Positions 1-6,966 of a stretch of DNA of 11,294 bases are shown here, in pieces. The notes beneath the pieces are model-generated. The model worked only from the letters and a program-made list of their open reading frames with translations, ran no database searches and was not told where the DNA came from. The position numbers and the translations under genes were made by a program. Origin of the DNA: Acetobacteraceae bacterium (GTDB lineage Bacteria; Pseudomonadota; Alphaproteobacteria; Acetobacterales; Acetobacteraceae). The stretch lies in the NCBI GenBank assembly GCA_030039695.1, contig JASHVB010000791.1, positions 1-11,294 of the forward strand. The letters run 5' to 3'. Positions within the stretch are counted from its first letter, which is position 1. Every line of letters starts with the position of its first letter.

Positions 1-389
1 GTCTGATGGGTTTCGACGGCGCCTATCCACATCAGCTTTCAGGCGGTATGGCGCAACGTGCGGCACTGGCAAGAGCGCTGGTGAACGATCCATCTGTGTT
101 GCTTATGGACGAGCCGCTCGCCAGTCTCGACAGCCTGACACGGATTGCCATGCAAGCCGAACTCGTTGGCCTGTGGCAGCAGGCTGGATTCACGGCCATC
201 CTGGTGACGCACGATGTCGAGGAAGCGCTGTGTCTGGCAGGGCGGGTCCTCGTCATGAGCGACCGGCCCGCGCGGGTACTCGCCGAGATCGAGGTCGACC
301 TGCCTTATCCCCGACATCGTGCCGCCCCACGATTCGGGGAAATGCGGCAGCGTGTGCTCGAAGCGTTGGGATTAGAGGCACAGTCATGA
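1..389 (+). CDS. ABC transporter ATP-binding protein, nitrate/sulfonate/taurine type (5' end missing)
   Basis: This is the C-terminal part of an ABC ATPase that energises uptake from the cytoplasmic face of an inner-membrane importer. The frame is open from the left edge; the ATG at 6 is internal, because the Walker A half of the domain must lie outside the window. Visible motifs in order are the signature LSGGM (from 36), Walker B with MDEP (Asp codon at 108), the D-loop SLD, and the H-loop VTHD (His codon at 210). The tail, with a DLPYPRHR-like stretch and a closing helix, is typical of the SsuB/TauB/NrtD group. The stop TGA (387-389) overlaps an ATG at 386, the usual junction to a permease gene, but only a 33-codon frame follows. 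The family is clear; the substrate cannot be told from the sequence. Confidence 0.9.
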   Translation, partial: LMGFDGAYPHQLSGGMAQRAALARALVNDPSVLLMDEPLASLDSLTRIAMQAELVGLWQQAGFTAILVTHDVEEALCLAGRVLVMSDRPARVLAEIEVDLPYPRHRAAPRFGEMRQRVLEALGLEAQS

Positions 390-487
390 ACCGCCAGGTT
401 AGGCGGCGTGTCCGCCGTTGCGGATTTGCCCGCGCCCTCCCCAGGGTTCGAGCCTGGATCAACGGACCGAGCTTCAGGGCACCCTGA
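386..487 (+). pseudogene. 33-codon frame, possible stub of an ABC permease
   Basis: An ATG overlaps the stop of the ABC ATPase in the ATGA manner used between co-translated transporter genes. It opens a frame of 33 residues that starts MNRQVRRRV and stays very Arg-rich up to a TGA at 485-487. Permeases of this family often begin with a short basic N-terminus before the first membrane helix. Here the hydrophobic helix never comes: the sequence changes character and a small hairpin (CCAGG/CCTGG arms, 441-457) appears. I infer a permease gene cut off after its first codons by the arrival of the mobile-element remnant to the right. It could instead be a chance short frame. Confidence 0.35.
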
Positions 488-738
488 CGGGGACCCGTGC
501 TGATCCGGCCGGTGCAAAAATCTGGGGGTCCATCCGCGGTGGGCATATGCTTCGGCCCTCGACGAAAGGAGGGGGAAACACAATGCGCTGGGTGGTCAGG
601 ATCGAACTCAAGGAGGATGAAGCCGAGGTAAGTGCTGATTCCGGCGCAATTTGCATTGAGCGCACCCGATTGGAAGATGCCGCGGAGCTGGGACTGACGC
701 TCGAGGACGGCAAGCGCGTCATGGCCGTCCTGCAGAAC
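475..738 (+). mobile_element. 5' remnant of an ISKra4-like insertion sequence (boundaries unsure)
   Basis: Residues 1 to about 52 of the frame starting at 583 resemble, from memory of the family, the N-terminus of ISKra4-type transposases: an MRWxVRIE-like start, an IGAIER-like turn, then LGLTLEDGKR and a short helix before the zinc-ribbon cysteines. The cysteine motif and the catalytic domain are absent, so only the very start of a transposase survives. The leader at 475-582 contains a CAGGG/CCCTG dyad (475-486) and no coding frame, and could be the left end of the element. The left boundary is a guess; no matching right end was found in the window. Confidence 0.4.
566..572 (+). promoter_or_regulatory. 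Strong Shine-Dalgarno site AAGGAGG
   Basis: A near-perfect AAGGAGG followed by more G residues lies 10 bases ahead of the ATG at 583. It fixes that start rather than the open frame further upstream (from 418). It is much stronger than the other ribosome binding sites in the left part, so the chimeric frame may still be translated if it is transcribed. Confidence 0.7.
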
Positions 739-1236
739 CGAGTTTACTTGGTCGCGGTCGATCGCGCAGTGATTCGGCGCGGGCTAGAATTGCGCTATCC
801 GTGGTGCAGCATAGCGGAGATGCGCGCGCTGCCGCCAGTCGTCGATCCAGATGAATATATCGAGAAAGCCATCACCTTGTCGTTCGACCTGCCGTTACTG
901 GAGGATGCGGACGGACGCGCCCTGCTCGCCGTCACCGACCTGGAGCATCCACTGTCAAATGAGGAAGGTGACTCGATCGTTTCAGTACTGGGCACCAATC
1001 CGCGGCGGCTCAAGCGGTTCGGAACGATATTCGCGCTCTGGTGTGACGTTGCGCGCGCGCTGACGGAAAATGGCAAGCGCGCACTCGGTTTTTCACCTCT
1101 GGCACCGGCGGACTGGGCGTTGTTTCTCAAGCTCAGCCTGATCGGTTACCTGAACAGTGGCGTGCTGGCGGAAATGCGACGTGACCCGGGCGTCGCTCCC
1201 AGGTCGCAAAACGTCTGCAACGCTATCATTCCGTAG
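583..1236 (+). CDS. Chimeric open frame: transposase-like N-terminus joined to KAP NTPase C-terminal half
   Basis: The frame codes for 217 residues with its own strong ribosome binding site. Residues 1-52 look like an ISKra4-type transposase N-terminus. From about residue 54 the sequence reads like the part of a KAP-family P-loop NTPase (Kidins220/ARMS/PifA) that follows Walker B: VYLVAVDRAVIRRGL (54-68), EYIEKAITLSFDLP (91-104) and GTNPRRLKRFGTIFAL (137-152), the NPRR(L/I)KRF element being the most telling. Walker A and the acidic Walker B are absent, so it cannot hydrolyse NTP. It ends at a TAG (1234-1236), after which the same frame stays open, so it is a fused gene fragment that is also interrupted. 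KAP members such as PifA exclude phage, so this may be a dead defence gene. Family calls rest on motif recall; the fusion itself is an inference. Confidence 0.5.
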   Translation: MRWVVRIELKEDEAEVSADSGAICIERTRLEDAAELGLTLEDGKRVMAVLQNRVYLVAVDRAVIRRGLELRYPWCSIAEMRALPPVVDPDEYIEKAITLSFDLPLLEDADGRALLAVTDLEHPLSNEEGDSIVSVLGTNPRRLKRFGTIFALWCDVARALTENGKRALGFSPLAPADWALFLKLSLIGYLNSGVLAEMRRDPGVAPRSQNVCNAIIP

Positions 1237-1479
1237 GATCCCACCACGGGAAAATTTCGGATGGTAGACAATGCCGCCACGCAGGTCATCGAACAGACGA
1301 AGACGGAACTGCCACTGGTTGCACAGGCCGCACTTGATCCCGCGCTATGGCGCGCGTTCCGCTTGGCACCAAACCTGAGATCGCCGGAAGTTCAACCACG
1401 CTTGCCAGTGGCGCTGCGGTGGTTCCGCAGTACTGTGGAGGGGGCGCCACCATCACGGCCACCGCCGGGGCAAGGCTGA
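739..1479 (+). pseudogene. Decayed KAP-family P-loop NTPase (C-terminal part, internal TAG)
   Basis: This is the full extent of the NTPase remnant within the chimeric frame and beyond it. After the TAG at 1234-1236 the same frame continues, with a Met at 1261, through a helical stretch (VIEQTKTELPLVAQAALDPA) to a TGA at 1477-1479. The TAG followed by more plausible protein in frame suggests a nonsense mutation in a once longer gene. The last 30 residues become Pro- and Arg-rich and look non-coding. The true C-terminus probably lies near 1400, where the sequence changes character. A separate small gene starting at 1261 is less likely because no ribosome binding site is seen there. Confidence 0.45.
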
Positions 1480-1550
1480 GCATCGACGGAAAAATTACCC
1501 GATCCGTCAGATTTGCCATACGAACCCTTCCAGTTCGGTTGAAACGATAC

Positions 1551-1700
1551 GGCTCGTGTCGCGCTGCACGGAATTCCGCGACTCGCGTCGAAGCTCACGT
1601 GGCGCTGCACGAAATTGGCTCTGTCGCGAATTGCGTGCTGTTCAACCACTCAATGGCAGCATGCGGGCCCAAAGGAGTTCGGTTCCTGTCGCGCTGATGG
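1551..1700 (+). repeat. Degenerate direct repeats sharing GTCGCGCTGCACG-like core
   Basis: Two copies with the core GGCGCTGCACGRAATT lie 41 bases apart (core GCTGCACG at 1563 and 1604). A third, weaker copy with TTCCTGTCGCGCTGATGG occurs at 1683-1700. Each is preceded by a GNTC(G/A) motif, and GCTCTGTCGCGAATT follows the second. The copies have diverged and the spacing of the third does not fit the first interval. This may be the end region of a lost transposable element or a set of recombinase-binding sites. Confidence 0.45.
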
Positions 1701-1878
1701 TAAACCAGAAGTTGTGATTAAGGGTCAATTCTCATACCTTAAGCGGAATGATATCCGGTGCTACGGTCAACGAGTTTGTGGTATGACTCGACTGCGAACG
1801 GCAACTGGTGTGCCCAAACCTTTGATGATGCACCAGGAGCAGTTTATTGCGCATAAGGCTCAGAATGCCGCGTGATGT

Positions 1879-1962
1879 GTTGCGGAATAAGCGTCAATCG
1901 TGCGCATTTCCCGTGCATCATTGGCGGCTTTCCTCGAATCCGAGTTGCAGAAATAAGCATCA
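1879..1962 (+). repeat. Imperfect direct repeat pair, about 18 bases
   Basis: The copies GTTGCGGAATAAGCGTCA (1879-1896) and GTTGCAGAAATAAGCATCA (1944-1962) differ by one inserted base and two substitutions. They begin 65 bases apart. No gene lies between them. They may be footprints of an insertion or a duplicated protein-binding site; nothing in the sequence decides this. Confidence 0.45.
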
Positions 1963-2000
1963 GCGCGACGCCGTGGGCGGCGGCGCATGACCAGAGCGAA

Positions 2001-2054
2001 ATTGCCGCTTAATTGAGACAGCTCCCGACTGGAATTTCTCGTTTAGGCGGCAAT
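2001..2054. repeat. Inverted repeat ATTGCCGCTTAA / TTAGGCGGCAAT
   Basis: The left arm at 2001-2012 and right arm at 2043-2054 are 12-base reverse complements with one mismatch, separated by 30 bases. The spacer has no coding content. The arms are too far apart for a good intrinsic terminator and there is no T-run. It could be a pair of binding sites, a large hairpin, or the ends of a very small mobile sequence. Confidence 0.5.
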
Positions 2055-2266
2055 ATTGGTCCGAACGGACGCTATTCTTCGTCCAAGCGGCACCGTGATA
2101 GCCAGGAGTGCGGATCGAGGGAGTTTCCACCAGTACCTTCCACGAGGGTTGCCCGCGACTGGTATCGCATAGCCGTATCACAGATGGGCCAACCAAATGA
2201 GCCTGAAAGCGGGCTTCGGCTGAAATGCGGAGCTAAAACTTATTACAGGTGCCGAAGCGTGAGCTG

Positions 2267-2288
2267 GGCCGGGTTCTGTTGTCCGGCC
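2267..2288 (-). terminator. Weak hairpin just after the protease stop
   Basis: GGCCGG (2267-2272) and CCGGCC (2283-2288) form a 6-base GC-only stem with a 10-base loop, beginning 7 bases after the stop of the leftward protease gene. No T-tract follows on the minus strand, so it is a poor intrinsic terminator. It may end or protect the transcript, or be chance in GC-rich DNA. Confidence 0.3.
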
Positions 2289-2295
2289 GCCGCCG

Positions 2296-3801
2296 TCATG
2301 GGTGCCGCGTCTCGGCATTGCGCGCAGTGGCGCCCGTCGCGTAGGGGGGCGGCGCCGCGATCAGCGCTGCCGCATCGATCCGCCCAACATACAGCGTGAC
2401 CCAGCGCGCTCCGGCCTTATCGTGAACCAGCAAGCCGACGAGATCGCCTTCCTCGGCATCCGGACGGAGCAATCGGTTCATCACCATGTCGGGCGCAGTC
2501 GCCGCGGCGCCGTCCACCTTCTCAATGACGTCACCCGCTGCCAGCCCGCGACTGTCGGCCTGGGAGCCAACCGTTACGCTCGCAATCAAGACCCCCGAGA
2601 TGTCCCCCAACTCGTAGCGCTTGCGATCCACCTCGGTTATCACCGCAAGGCGCAGGCCGACCCCTGCCGCTTCTGCCCGCGCAATCTTCGAGGCGCTTGC
2701 CAGGATATGGCTGCGGAGTTCCCCCAGATGGGGCCATGGCGTCCCGCGTAACGTCACCGTCACCGTATGGCGGTCGCGCCAGACGGACAGCGCGATCGGA
2801 TCGCCAGGCGGCTCCACCACTATCCTGGTGAAAATCGCTCGGGCTTGCGGCAACATCTGTCCATCGACCGACGTGATGATATCGCCGGGTGAGAGCGAGG
2901 CGCGAGCAGCCGGTCCGTCCGGCGCTACGGCGGTGACGATGGCGCCACCCACTTCCGGCAGGCCGAAGACCTTCGCAATCGATGGTGTGACGTCCTGCAG
3001 ATGCAGCCCCGCCCAACTCGGGTTGTCGTCGCGTGGATGTAAGAATTTGTAGGTGAGCATGCTCGCCATATTCGACGGCAGGGCGAAACCGAGGCCAATC
3101 GAACCCAGCACCTTGCTGTTGGAATACAGGGCTGTGTCGATGCCCACAATATTGCCGTCGCAATCAAGCAGCGGGCCGCCCGAGTTGCCTGGGTTGATGC
3201 TGGCATCTGTCTGGATGTAGTCGTCGAACGGGCTCCGCATCAGGTTCCGGTCCGTGGCGCTGATCACGCCCGTGCTGACAGATGTGCCGAGGCCAAGCGG
3301 GTTGCCAACCGCGATCACCGTCTGTCCGATCTCCAGGGCGTCGCTGTCAGCGAATTGCACGGCCGGCAGCGGTTTCCCGACGTCCACTTTGAGCAAGGCG
3401 AAATCGACCAGGCCAGCGGCAGTGATCAACCGCGCGGGCACCTGCCTCCTGTTATTAAACGTCACCATGATCCTGGCGGCGTTCTGGATTACGTGTTGGT
3501 TGGTCACAATGATGCCGGACGGTTCGACGATGACGCCCGAACCGACAAAAAACTCCAGATGCTCGGGTCCGGTGGCTTTGCCGTTTGGGCCCTCGGCGCG
3601 CAGAACTTTCTCAACCGAGACGTTCACGACCGACGGCAGGTCCCGGGCAACCACCGGGGCCACGTCGCACGTAGTCGGTGGCGCCGCGCGCGCCGAGGCG
3701 GCCAACGTCAACGACCAGGCTGCCGCCGCGGCGATTGCGTAACCAAGCAACTTGCGAAGTGCGAATTCTCGGCGGGTATGATACTTTGGATTGTTGGACA
3801 T
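2296..3801 (-). CDS. DegP/HtrA-type periplasmic serine protease with two PDZ domains
   Basis: This 501-residue protein is a trypsin-like protease that degrades or holds misfolded envelope proteins. An N-terminal signal has TRREFALRK (9-17), a hydrophobic core and an ARA-A cut site near 38-40; the twin-arginine motif suggests Tat export. The catalytic triad is complete: His103 in TNQHV, Asp133 in VDFALLKVD, Ser207 in GNSGGPL. PDZ1 lies near 262-350 (GGAIVTAVAPDGPAARASL) and PDZ2 near 378-472 (GVLIASVTVGSQADSRGL). Length fits the Do family. Cys45 and Cys214 could form a disulfide, the second close to the active serine. The ATG is supported by GGGAG at 3808-3812, six bases upstream. It follows the adaptor gene by 144 bases, so it probably shares the efflux transcript or has its own promoter. 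Family certain; the link to efflux is inferred from order. Confidence 0.95.
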   Translation of the reverse strand: MSNNPKYHTRREFALRKLLGYAIAAAAAWSLTLAASARAAPPTTCDVAPVVARDLPSVVNVSVEKVLRAEGPNGKATGPEHLEFFVGSGVIVEPSGIIVTNQHVIQNAARIMVTFNNRRQVPARLITAAGLVDFALLKVDVGKPLPAVQFADSDALEIGQTVIAVGNPLGLGTSVSTGVISATDRNLMRSPFDDYIQTDASINPGNSGGPLLDCDGNIVGIDTALYSNSKVLGSIGLGFALPSNMASMLTYKFLHPRDDNPSWAGLHLQDVTPSIAKVFGLPEVGGAIVTAVAPDGPAARASLSPGDIITSVDGQMLPQARAIFTRIVVEPPGDPIALSVWRDRHTVTVTLRGTPWPHLGELRSHILASASKIARAEAAGVGLRLAVITEVDRKRYELGDISGVLIASVTVGSQADSRGLAAGDVIEKVDGAAATAPDMVMNRLLRPDAEEGDLVGLLVHDKAGARWVTLYVGRIDAAALIAAPPPYATGATARNAETRHP

Positions 3802-3840
3802 TCGACACTCCCGTTAGAAAGCTGGATGTTGGACACTCGG
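3788..3840 (-). repeat. Short direct repeat over the protease start
   Basis: On the plus strand GGATTGTTGGACATTCG (3788-3804), which covers the start codon, recurs as GGATGTTGGACACTCGG (3824-3840), with 36 bases between starts. The copies are about 15/17 alike. The upstream copy replaces the ATG by GTG and is out of frame with the gene, so it is not an alternative start of the same protein. It may be a small tandem duplication or paired mRNA/protein binding sites at the translation start. Confidence 0.4.
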
Positions 3841-3945
3841 TTGGTCCTGATTCGCGCCGACGTACCGTCTGGCTGATAGGGTTTGTTGAAGAGCCAGTCC
3901 GGCTGATGGCGACTTCACGACCGCCCGCCTTGTGTATCCGGTGGT

Positions 3946-5139
3946 CTAAACCAGCCAGGCCAACCAACCGGGAAGCGTACGTATTGTCACGGTTGCTTCG
4001 ACCGACATGCCAGGCCCGATCATTCCGGCGGGAACACCATCGAAATCATCGACGAGGATTTTCACCGGAACACGCTGAACAATCTTGACGAAATTTCCGG
4101 TGGCGTTCTCCGGTGGCAACAGGGCGAAGTTCGAGCCGGTGCCGCGTTGAAAGCTATCGATATGGCCGTAAAGCGTGTGGTTCGGGAAAGCATCGACATA
4201 AATTGTGACAGGCTGTCCGGCATGCATATGCGTCAATTGCGTCTCCTTGAAATCGGCGATGACGTAGATTTGGTCTGGGACCGCCGAAAACAGCGTCTGA
4301 CCAGGCTCCACAAAGTCGCCCTTTCGCACGCTACGGCTGGCGACTGTTCCTGCTGCCGGGGCATAAATCTTGGTGTAGGACAGGTTGAGCTCCGCCTGAT
4401 CAAGCACTGCCTGTGCGCGGACAACGTTGGCCCTCGCCTCTTCCGCCCGGCTTCGCAGCACCTCGCTTTGCCTCTGAGCTGCCGCTAACGTTGCGATATC
4501 CCGCTGCAGCGCTGCTTCTCGCTGCGTGATATTAGACTGGGCCTGCTGCGCCTGCTCGATAGTGCCTGCGCCGTTTTTGGCCAAATGGGTAAAGCGCGCG
4601 AGTTGCTGCGTCGCAAAAATCAGCGCGCCGCGGTCGCCTCCGAGATTGGCCTCATATGCTGCGATAACCTTGCTCTGCTCGGCCAACTGCGATCCAGCCA
4701 CGGCTTCCGCCGCCTGCGCGCTCTGCAGATTTGCATCGGCAATGTCAACAGCGGCCTGATAGTCCCGCGGATCAAGTTCGACCAGAAGCTGGCCAGAGGC
4801 GAAGGAACTGTTGTCGGTAACGTGAAGAGCAAAGACATAGGCTGCGATCTTCGGTGTCACCGCAACGGTGTCCGCCTGTAGAGACGCGTCGTCGGTCTCG
4901 ACGAGATAAAGGCTCGGTACGTACATATAGGCCGCTGCAGCAATCAAGGCGCCGCCGATTGCAACCGTCCAAACAGGAACCCGCAGGCGCAGTCGCTTCA
5001 CCATGGACGGCTCCCGCCTTTCGACGTTCACGGCGGCCCCTTGACCGGCCTGGTCGGGAGCGGCCACGTCGACCAGCGTTACCGTCGGACCGCTCTGGGC
5101 CGCAGTATCGGGAGTGAGCATGAGATTTGTTTGAGTCAT
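3946..5139 (-). CDS. EmrA/HlyD-like membrane-fusion adaptor of a drug efflux pump
   Basis: This 397-residue adaptor links an inner-membrane MFS pump to an outer-membrane channel. A cytoplasmic N-terminus is followed by one membrane helix (about 54-74), a first lipoyl half (YLVETDDASLQADTVAVTPKIAA, residues 78-100), a long Ala/Gln-rich coiled-coil hairpin (about 122-250), the second lipoyl half (TKIYAPAAGTVASRSVRKGDFV) and a beta-barrel. The stretch GSNFALLPPENATGNFVKIVQRVPVKI (335-361) is the hallmark of the EmrA subgroup. I chose the ATG at 5139 because it overlaps the pump's stop in an ATGA junction, which implies translational coupling; the frame is open to 5181 but that region belongs to the pump gene. 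No TolC-type gene is nearby, so the channel must be supplied from elsewhere. Substrate unknown. Confidence 0.95.
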   Translation of the reverse strand: MTQTNLMLTPDTAAQSGPTVTLVDVAAPDQAGQGAAVNVERREPSMVKRLRLRVPVWTVAIGGALIAAAAYMYVPSLYLVETDDASLQADTVAVTPKIAAYVFALHVTDNSSFASGQLLVELDPRDYQAAVDIADANLQSAQAAEAVAGSQLAEQSKVIAAYEANLGGDRGALIFATQQLARFTHLAKNGAGTIEQAQQAQSNITQREAALQRDIATLAAAQRQSEVLRSRAEEARANVVRAQAVLDQAELNLSYTKIYAPAAGTVASRSVRKGDFVEPGQTLFSAVPDQIYVIADFKETQLTHMHAGQPVTIYVDAFPNHTLYGHIDSFQRGTGSNFALLPPENATGNFVKIVQRVPVKILVDDFDGVPAGMIGPGMSVEATVTIRTLPGWLAWLV

Positions 5140-6830
5140 TGTTTTGCGCTTCGGCTCGGAGATATCAACGGCACGAAACACAGAGCTACGATTCCGATTG
5201 CGGCCATGAACAGGAAGGCGTCGGCGTATGCAAGGGTCGCAGCCTGACGGAAGGCTGCTTGGCTAAGCAAGCCAATTGCCATGTGTCGTGCCTCGGCAGT
5301 CGATGACCCGGCACGACCGATCGCGAAGTGCGCCGCCTGGTTCATCCAGGCTAGCGTCCCGGATCCGCCGGCGCCCAGATTCTCGTACAGGCGGGACGAA
5401 TGCATTGTCTCGCGCCGGTCCAGCAGGATCGTCACCAGTGTGACACCGAAGGATGCCCCGAACTGGCGAATGCTCATGTAGATCGCGACGCCATCGAGCT
5501 GCTGCGCTGGAGGCAGCTTGCCTATAGTACCGCTAGAGGTCGCCGACAGCATCGGCGCCAGACAGAGGGCATAGAGGATCAGCGGAGGCACATAGTAAGT
5601 GGCCGGCGTGCCGGTCGTCATGAGCCGCGCACACAGGAGCATCGAGAGGACCAGCATCGTGAAGGCGAAGGTGATCGCCTTGCGTTGGCCGGACCGTGCG
5701 ATGCCCTTGGTAACCAGCGGCCTGATCGCGGCAGCAGTCAGGGCATAGGCGCATATGATGCGGCCGGTTTGCGACGCACTCAGGCGGTATGGGGAAACGT
5801 TGCGAAGAAATTGTGGCAGGGCGTAGATGCTGCCGGAAAGGATGATCCCGGCGAATAAGCCGAGCGATACCGCCGCCAGCACGTTGCGATTGGCCAGGAG
5901 CCTTAGATGCAGAAGCGGCGCCGTGTTCCGCGCGCTGAGCTGCCACGTTGCAAACAGCAGCAGCGCGATCAACCCGGTCCAAGTGAGCAGCTGGATCCGC
6001 GCGGAGCCGAACCAATCGTCGACCTCGCCGCGGCTCAGCACGATTTGTAACGACACTACCGCGATGCCGAGCAACAAGATGCCTCGCCTGTCCACAGCCT
6101 TTACCCGCACATCCGCGGGGCGCGGCAGTTCTGGGAAATACCGAAGCAGTAACCGAATGCCGATGGCCGCGAACAACACGTTGGGAAGGAAGATCAGGCG
6201 CCAGCCGAAATTATCGGTGAGGTAGCCGCAAACGAGCAGACCGATCGCCGTTGCCAGATAGAGCATGACGGAAACGCGCGCCATCGACTGGCTTCGCTGC
6301 GCCAAAGGCATCGCTATGTAGATGCCGGCGCGCCACCACATTGTGAGCCCTGCGCCGGCAAACCCTTGAATGGCGCGCCAGAACAGTAGCGTTGTGACGC
6401 CCGGCGCCACCGCACAGGCGACGGATGTGGCGGCAAAGACGGCCGCACTACCGATGATGTAGCGGCGATACCCGACGTGCCCGGCCATCCAGATGGACAG
6501 CGGCACACCGAAGCACAGGGCCGAAAGGTAGGTCGTCAAAATCCAGCTTGCCTGGTCCTGCGAGAGGCCCAACGTGCCGGCCATGTCGGGGAGGACCAGA
6601 TTCACACCGTCAGAGGTGTAGAATTCCATCCAGGTCGCGAGGCCCAGCCCGCACAGCATGTATTTGCTCGGATGCGCAGGAGCTGGGATCGTCGCCGCAT
6701 TGCCGGCGAGACCTCCCAATGCCGGTTCGGCCGTCCCTGTCTTCACTCGCCCGGCGCTCAAATGATGTTTCAAGTGATGTTCCGATGGCGCCACGCATTC
6801 GGCCTCAGACACAGGGCGGTCACTCGGCAT
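5136..6830 (-). CDS. EmrB-like MFS efflux transporter (DHA2 family, variant motif C)
   Basis: This protein is a proton-driven drug exporter of the 14-helix type, 564 residues from the chosen start. The first helix carries KYMLCGLGLATWMEFYTSDGVNLVLPDMA, typical of EmrB-type pumps. Motif A appears as WMAGHVGYRRYII (114-126) and a motif-B-like WRAIQGFAGAG follows (151-161). Motif C of DHA2 pumps, usually with GP..GG, reads TAIGLLVCGYLTDNFGWR (194-211) and lacks the proline. A ~55-residue polar N-terminus before helix 1 makes the start uncertain: ATG 6830 has no good ribosome site, and an in-frame ATG at 6920 lies 47 bases after a TATAAT box and would add 30 residues. The stop overlaps the adaptor's ATG. 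The pump and adaptor form an EmrAB-like pair; substrate unknown. Confidence 0.92.
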   Translation of the reverse strand: MPSDRPVSEAECVAPSEHHLKHHLSAGRVKTGTAEPALGGLAGNAATIPAPAHPSKYMLCGLGLATWMEFYTSDGVNLVLPDMAGTLGLSQDQASWILTTYLSALCFGVPLSIWMAGHVGYRRYIIGSAAVFAATSVACAVAPGVTTLLFWRAIQGFAGAGLTMWWRAGIYIAMPLAQRSQSMARVSVMLYLATAIGLLVCGYLTDNFGWRLIFLPNVLFAAIGIRLLLRYFPELPRPADVRVKAVDRRGILLLGIAVVSLQIVLSRGEVDDWFGSARIQLLTWTGLIALLLFATWQLSARNTAPLLHLRLLANRNVLAAVSLGLFAGIILSGSIYALPQFLRNVSPYRLSASQTGRIICAYALTAAAIRPLVTKGIARSGQRKAITFAFTMLVLSMLLCARLMTTGTPATYYVPPLILYALCLAPMLSATSSGTIGKLPPAQQLDGVAIYMSIRQFGASFGVTLVTILLDRRETMHSSRLYENLGAGGSGTLAWMNQAAHFAIGRAGSSTAEARHMAIGLLSQAAFRQAATLAYADAFLFMAAIGIVALCFVPLISPSRSAKQ

Positions 6831-6966
6831 TGATTGTGGCTGCAGCGTGCGACTCGCGCTTACAACGAGTCCAGTGTTTAGGTGAAACGTCCGGCTCAGT
6901 AATACGATGATGAGTGACATCGCCCGGTCCGAACACCGCCCGCTCCGTCGCGCTCGTCACAGGGAG

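Larger units (their letters stand above)
1480..2295. other. Gene-poor stretch with degenerate repeats
   Basis: About 800 bases carry no convincing gene on either strand. Open frames here (for example 1347-1697 and 2013-2399 on +, 1960-2196 on -) lack ribosome binding sites, recognisable motifs and normal composition. The stretch does hold two similar segments around 1551-1618 with a weaker third near 1681-1700, a direct repeat pair at 1879-1962, an inverted repeat at 2001-2054 and a short hairpin at 2267-2288. It is more AT-rich than the flanking genes in places. It looks like leftover ends of mobile elements plus the 3' flank of the protease gene. Confidence 0.6.

Noticed and set aside
441..457. 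tRNA T-arm-like hairpin CCAGG-GTTCGAG-CCTGG
   Set aside because: The loop is offset by one base from a real T-loop, and no acceptor, D or anticodon arms can be fitted around it.
1960..2196. 78-codon minus-strand open frame
   Set aside because: No ribosome binding site, no recognisable motif, and it runs across the inverted repeat.
2531..3742. Long open frames on both strands inside the protease gene (for example 2531-3163 minus, 3254-3742 plus)
   Set aside because: They lie wholly within the protease gene, have Arg/Pro-rich random composition and no motifs; the protease frame has a full catalytic triad and PDZ domains.
3868..3912. Two similar segments GTCTGGCTGATAGG and GTCCGGCTGATGGC after the adaptor gene
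   Set aside because: Short and imperfect; with the CTGGCT/AGCCAG pairing a weak hairpin is possible, but there is no T-run and the signal is close to chance.
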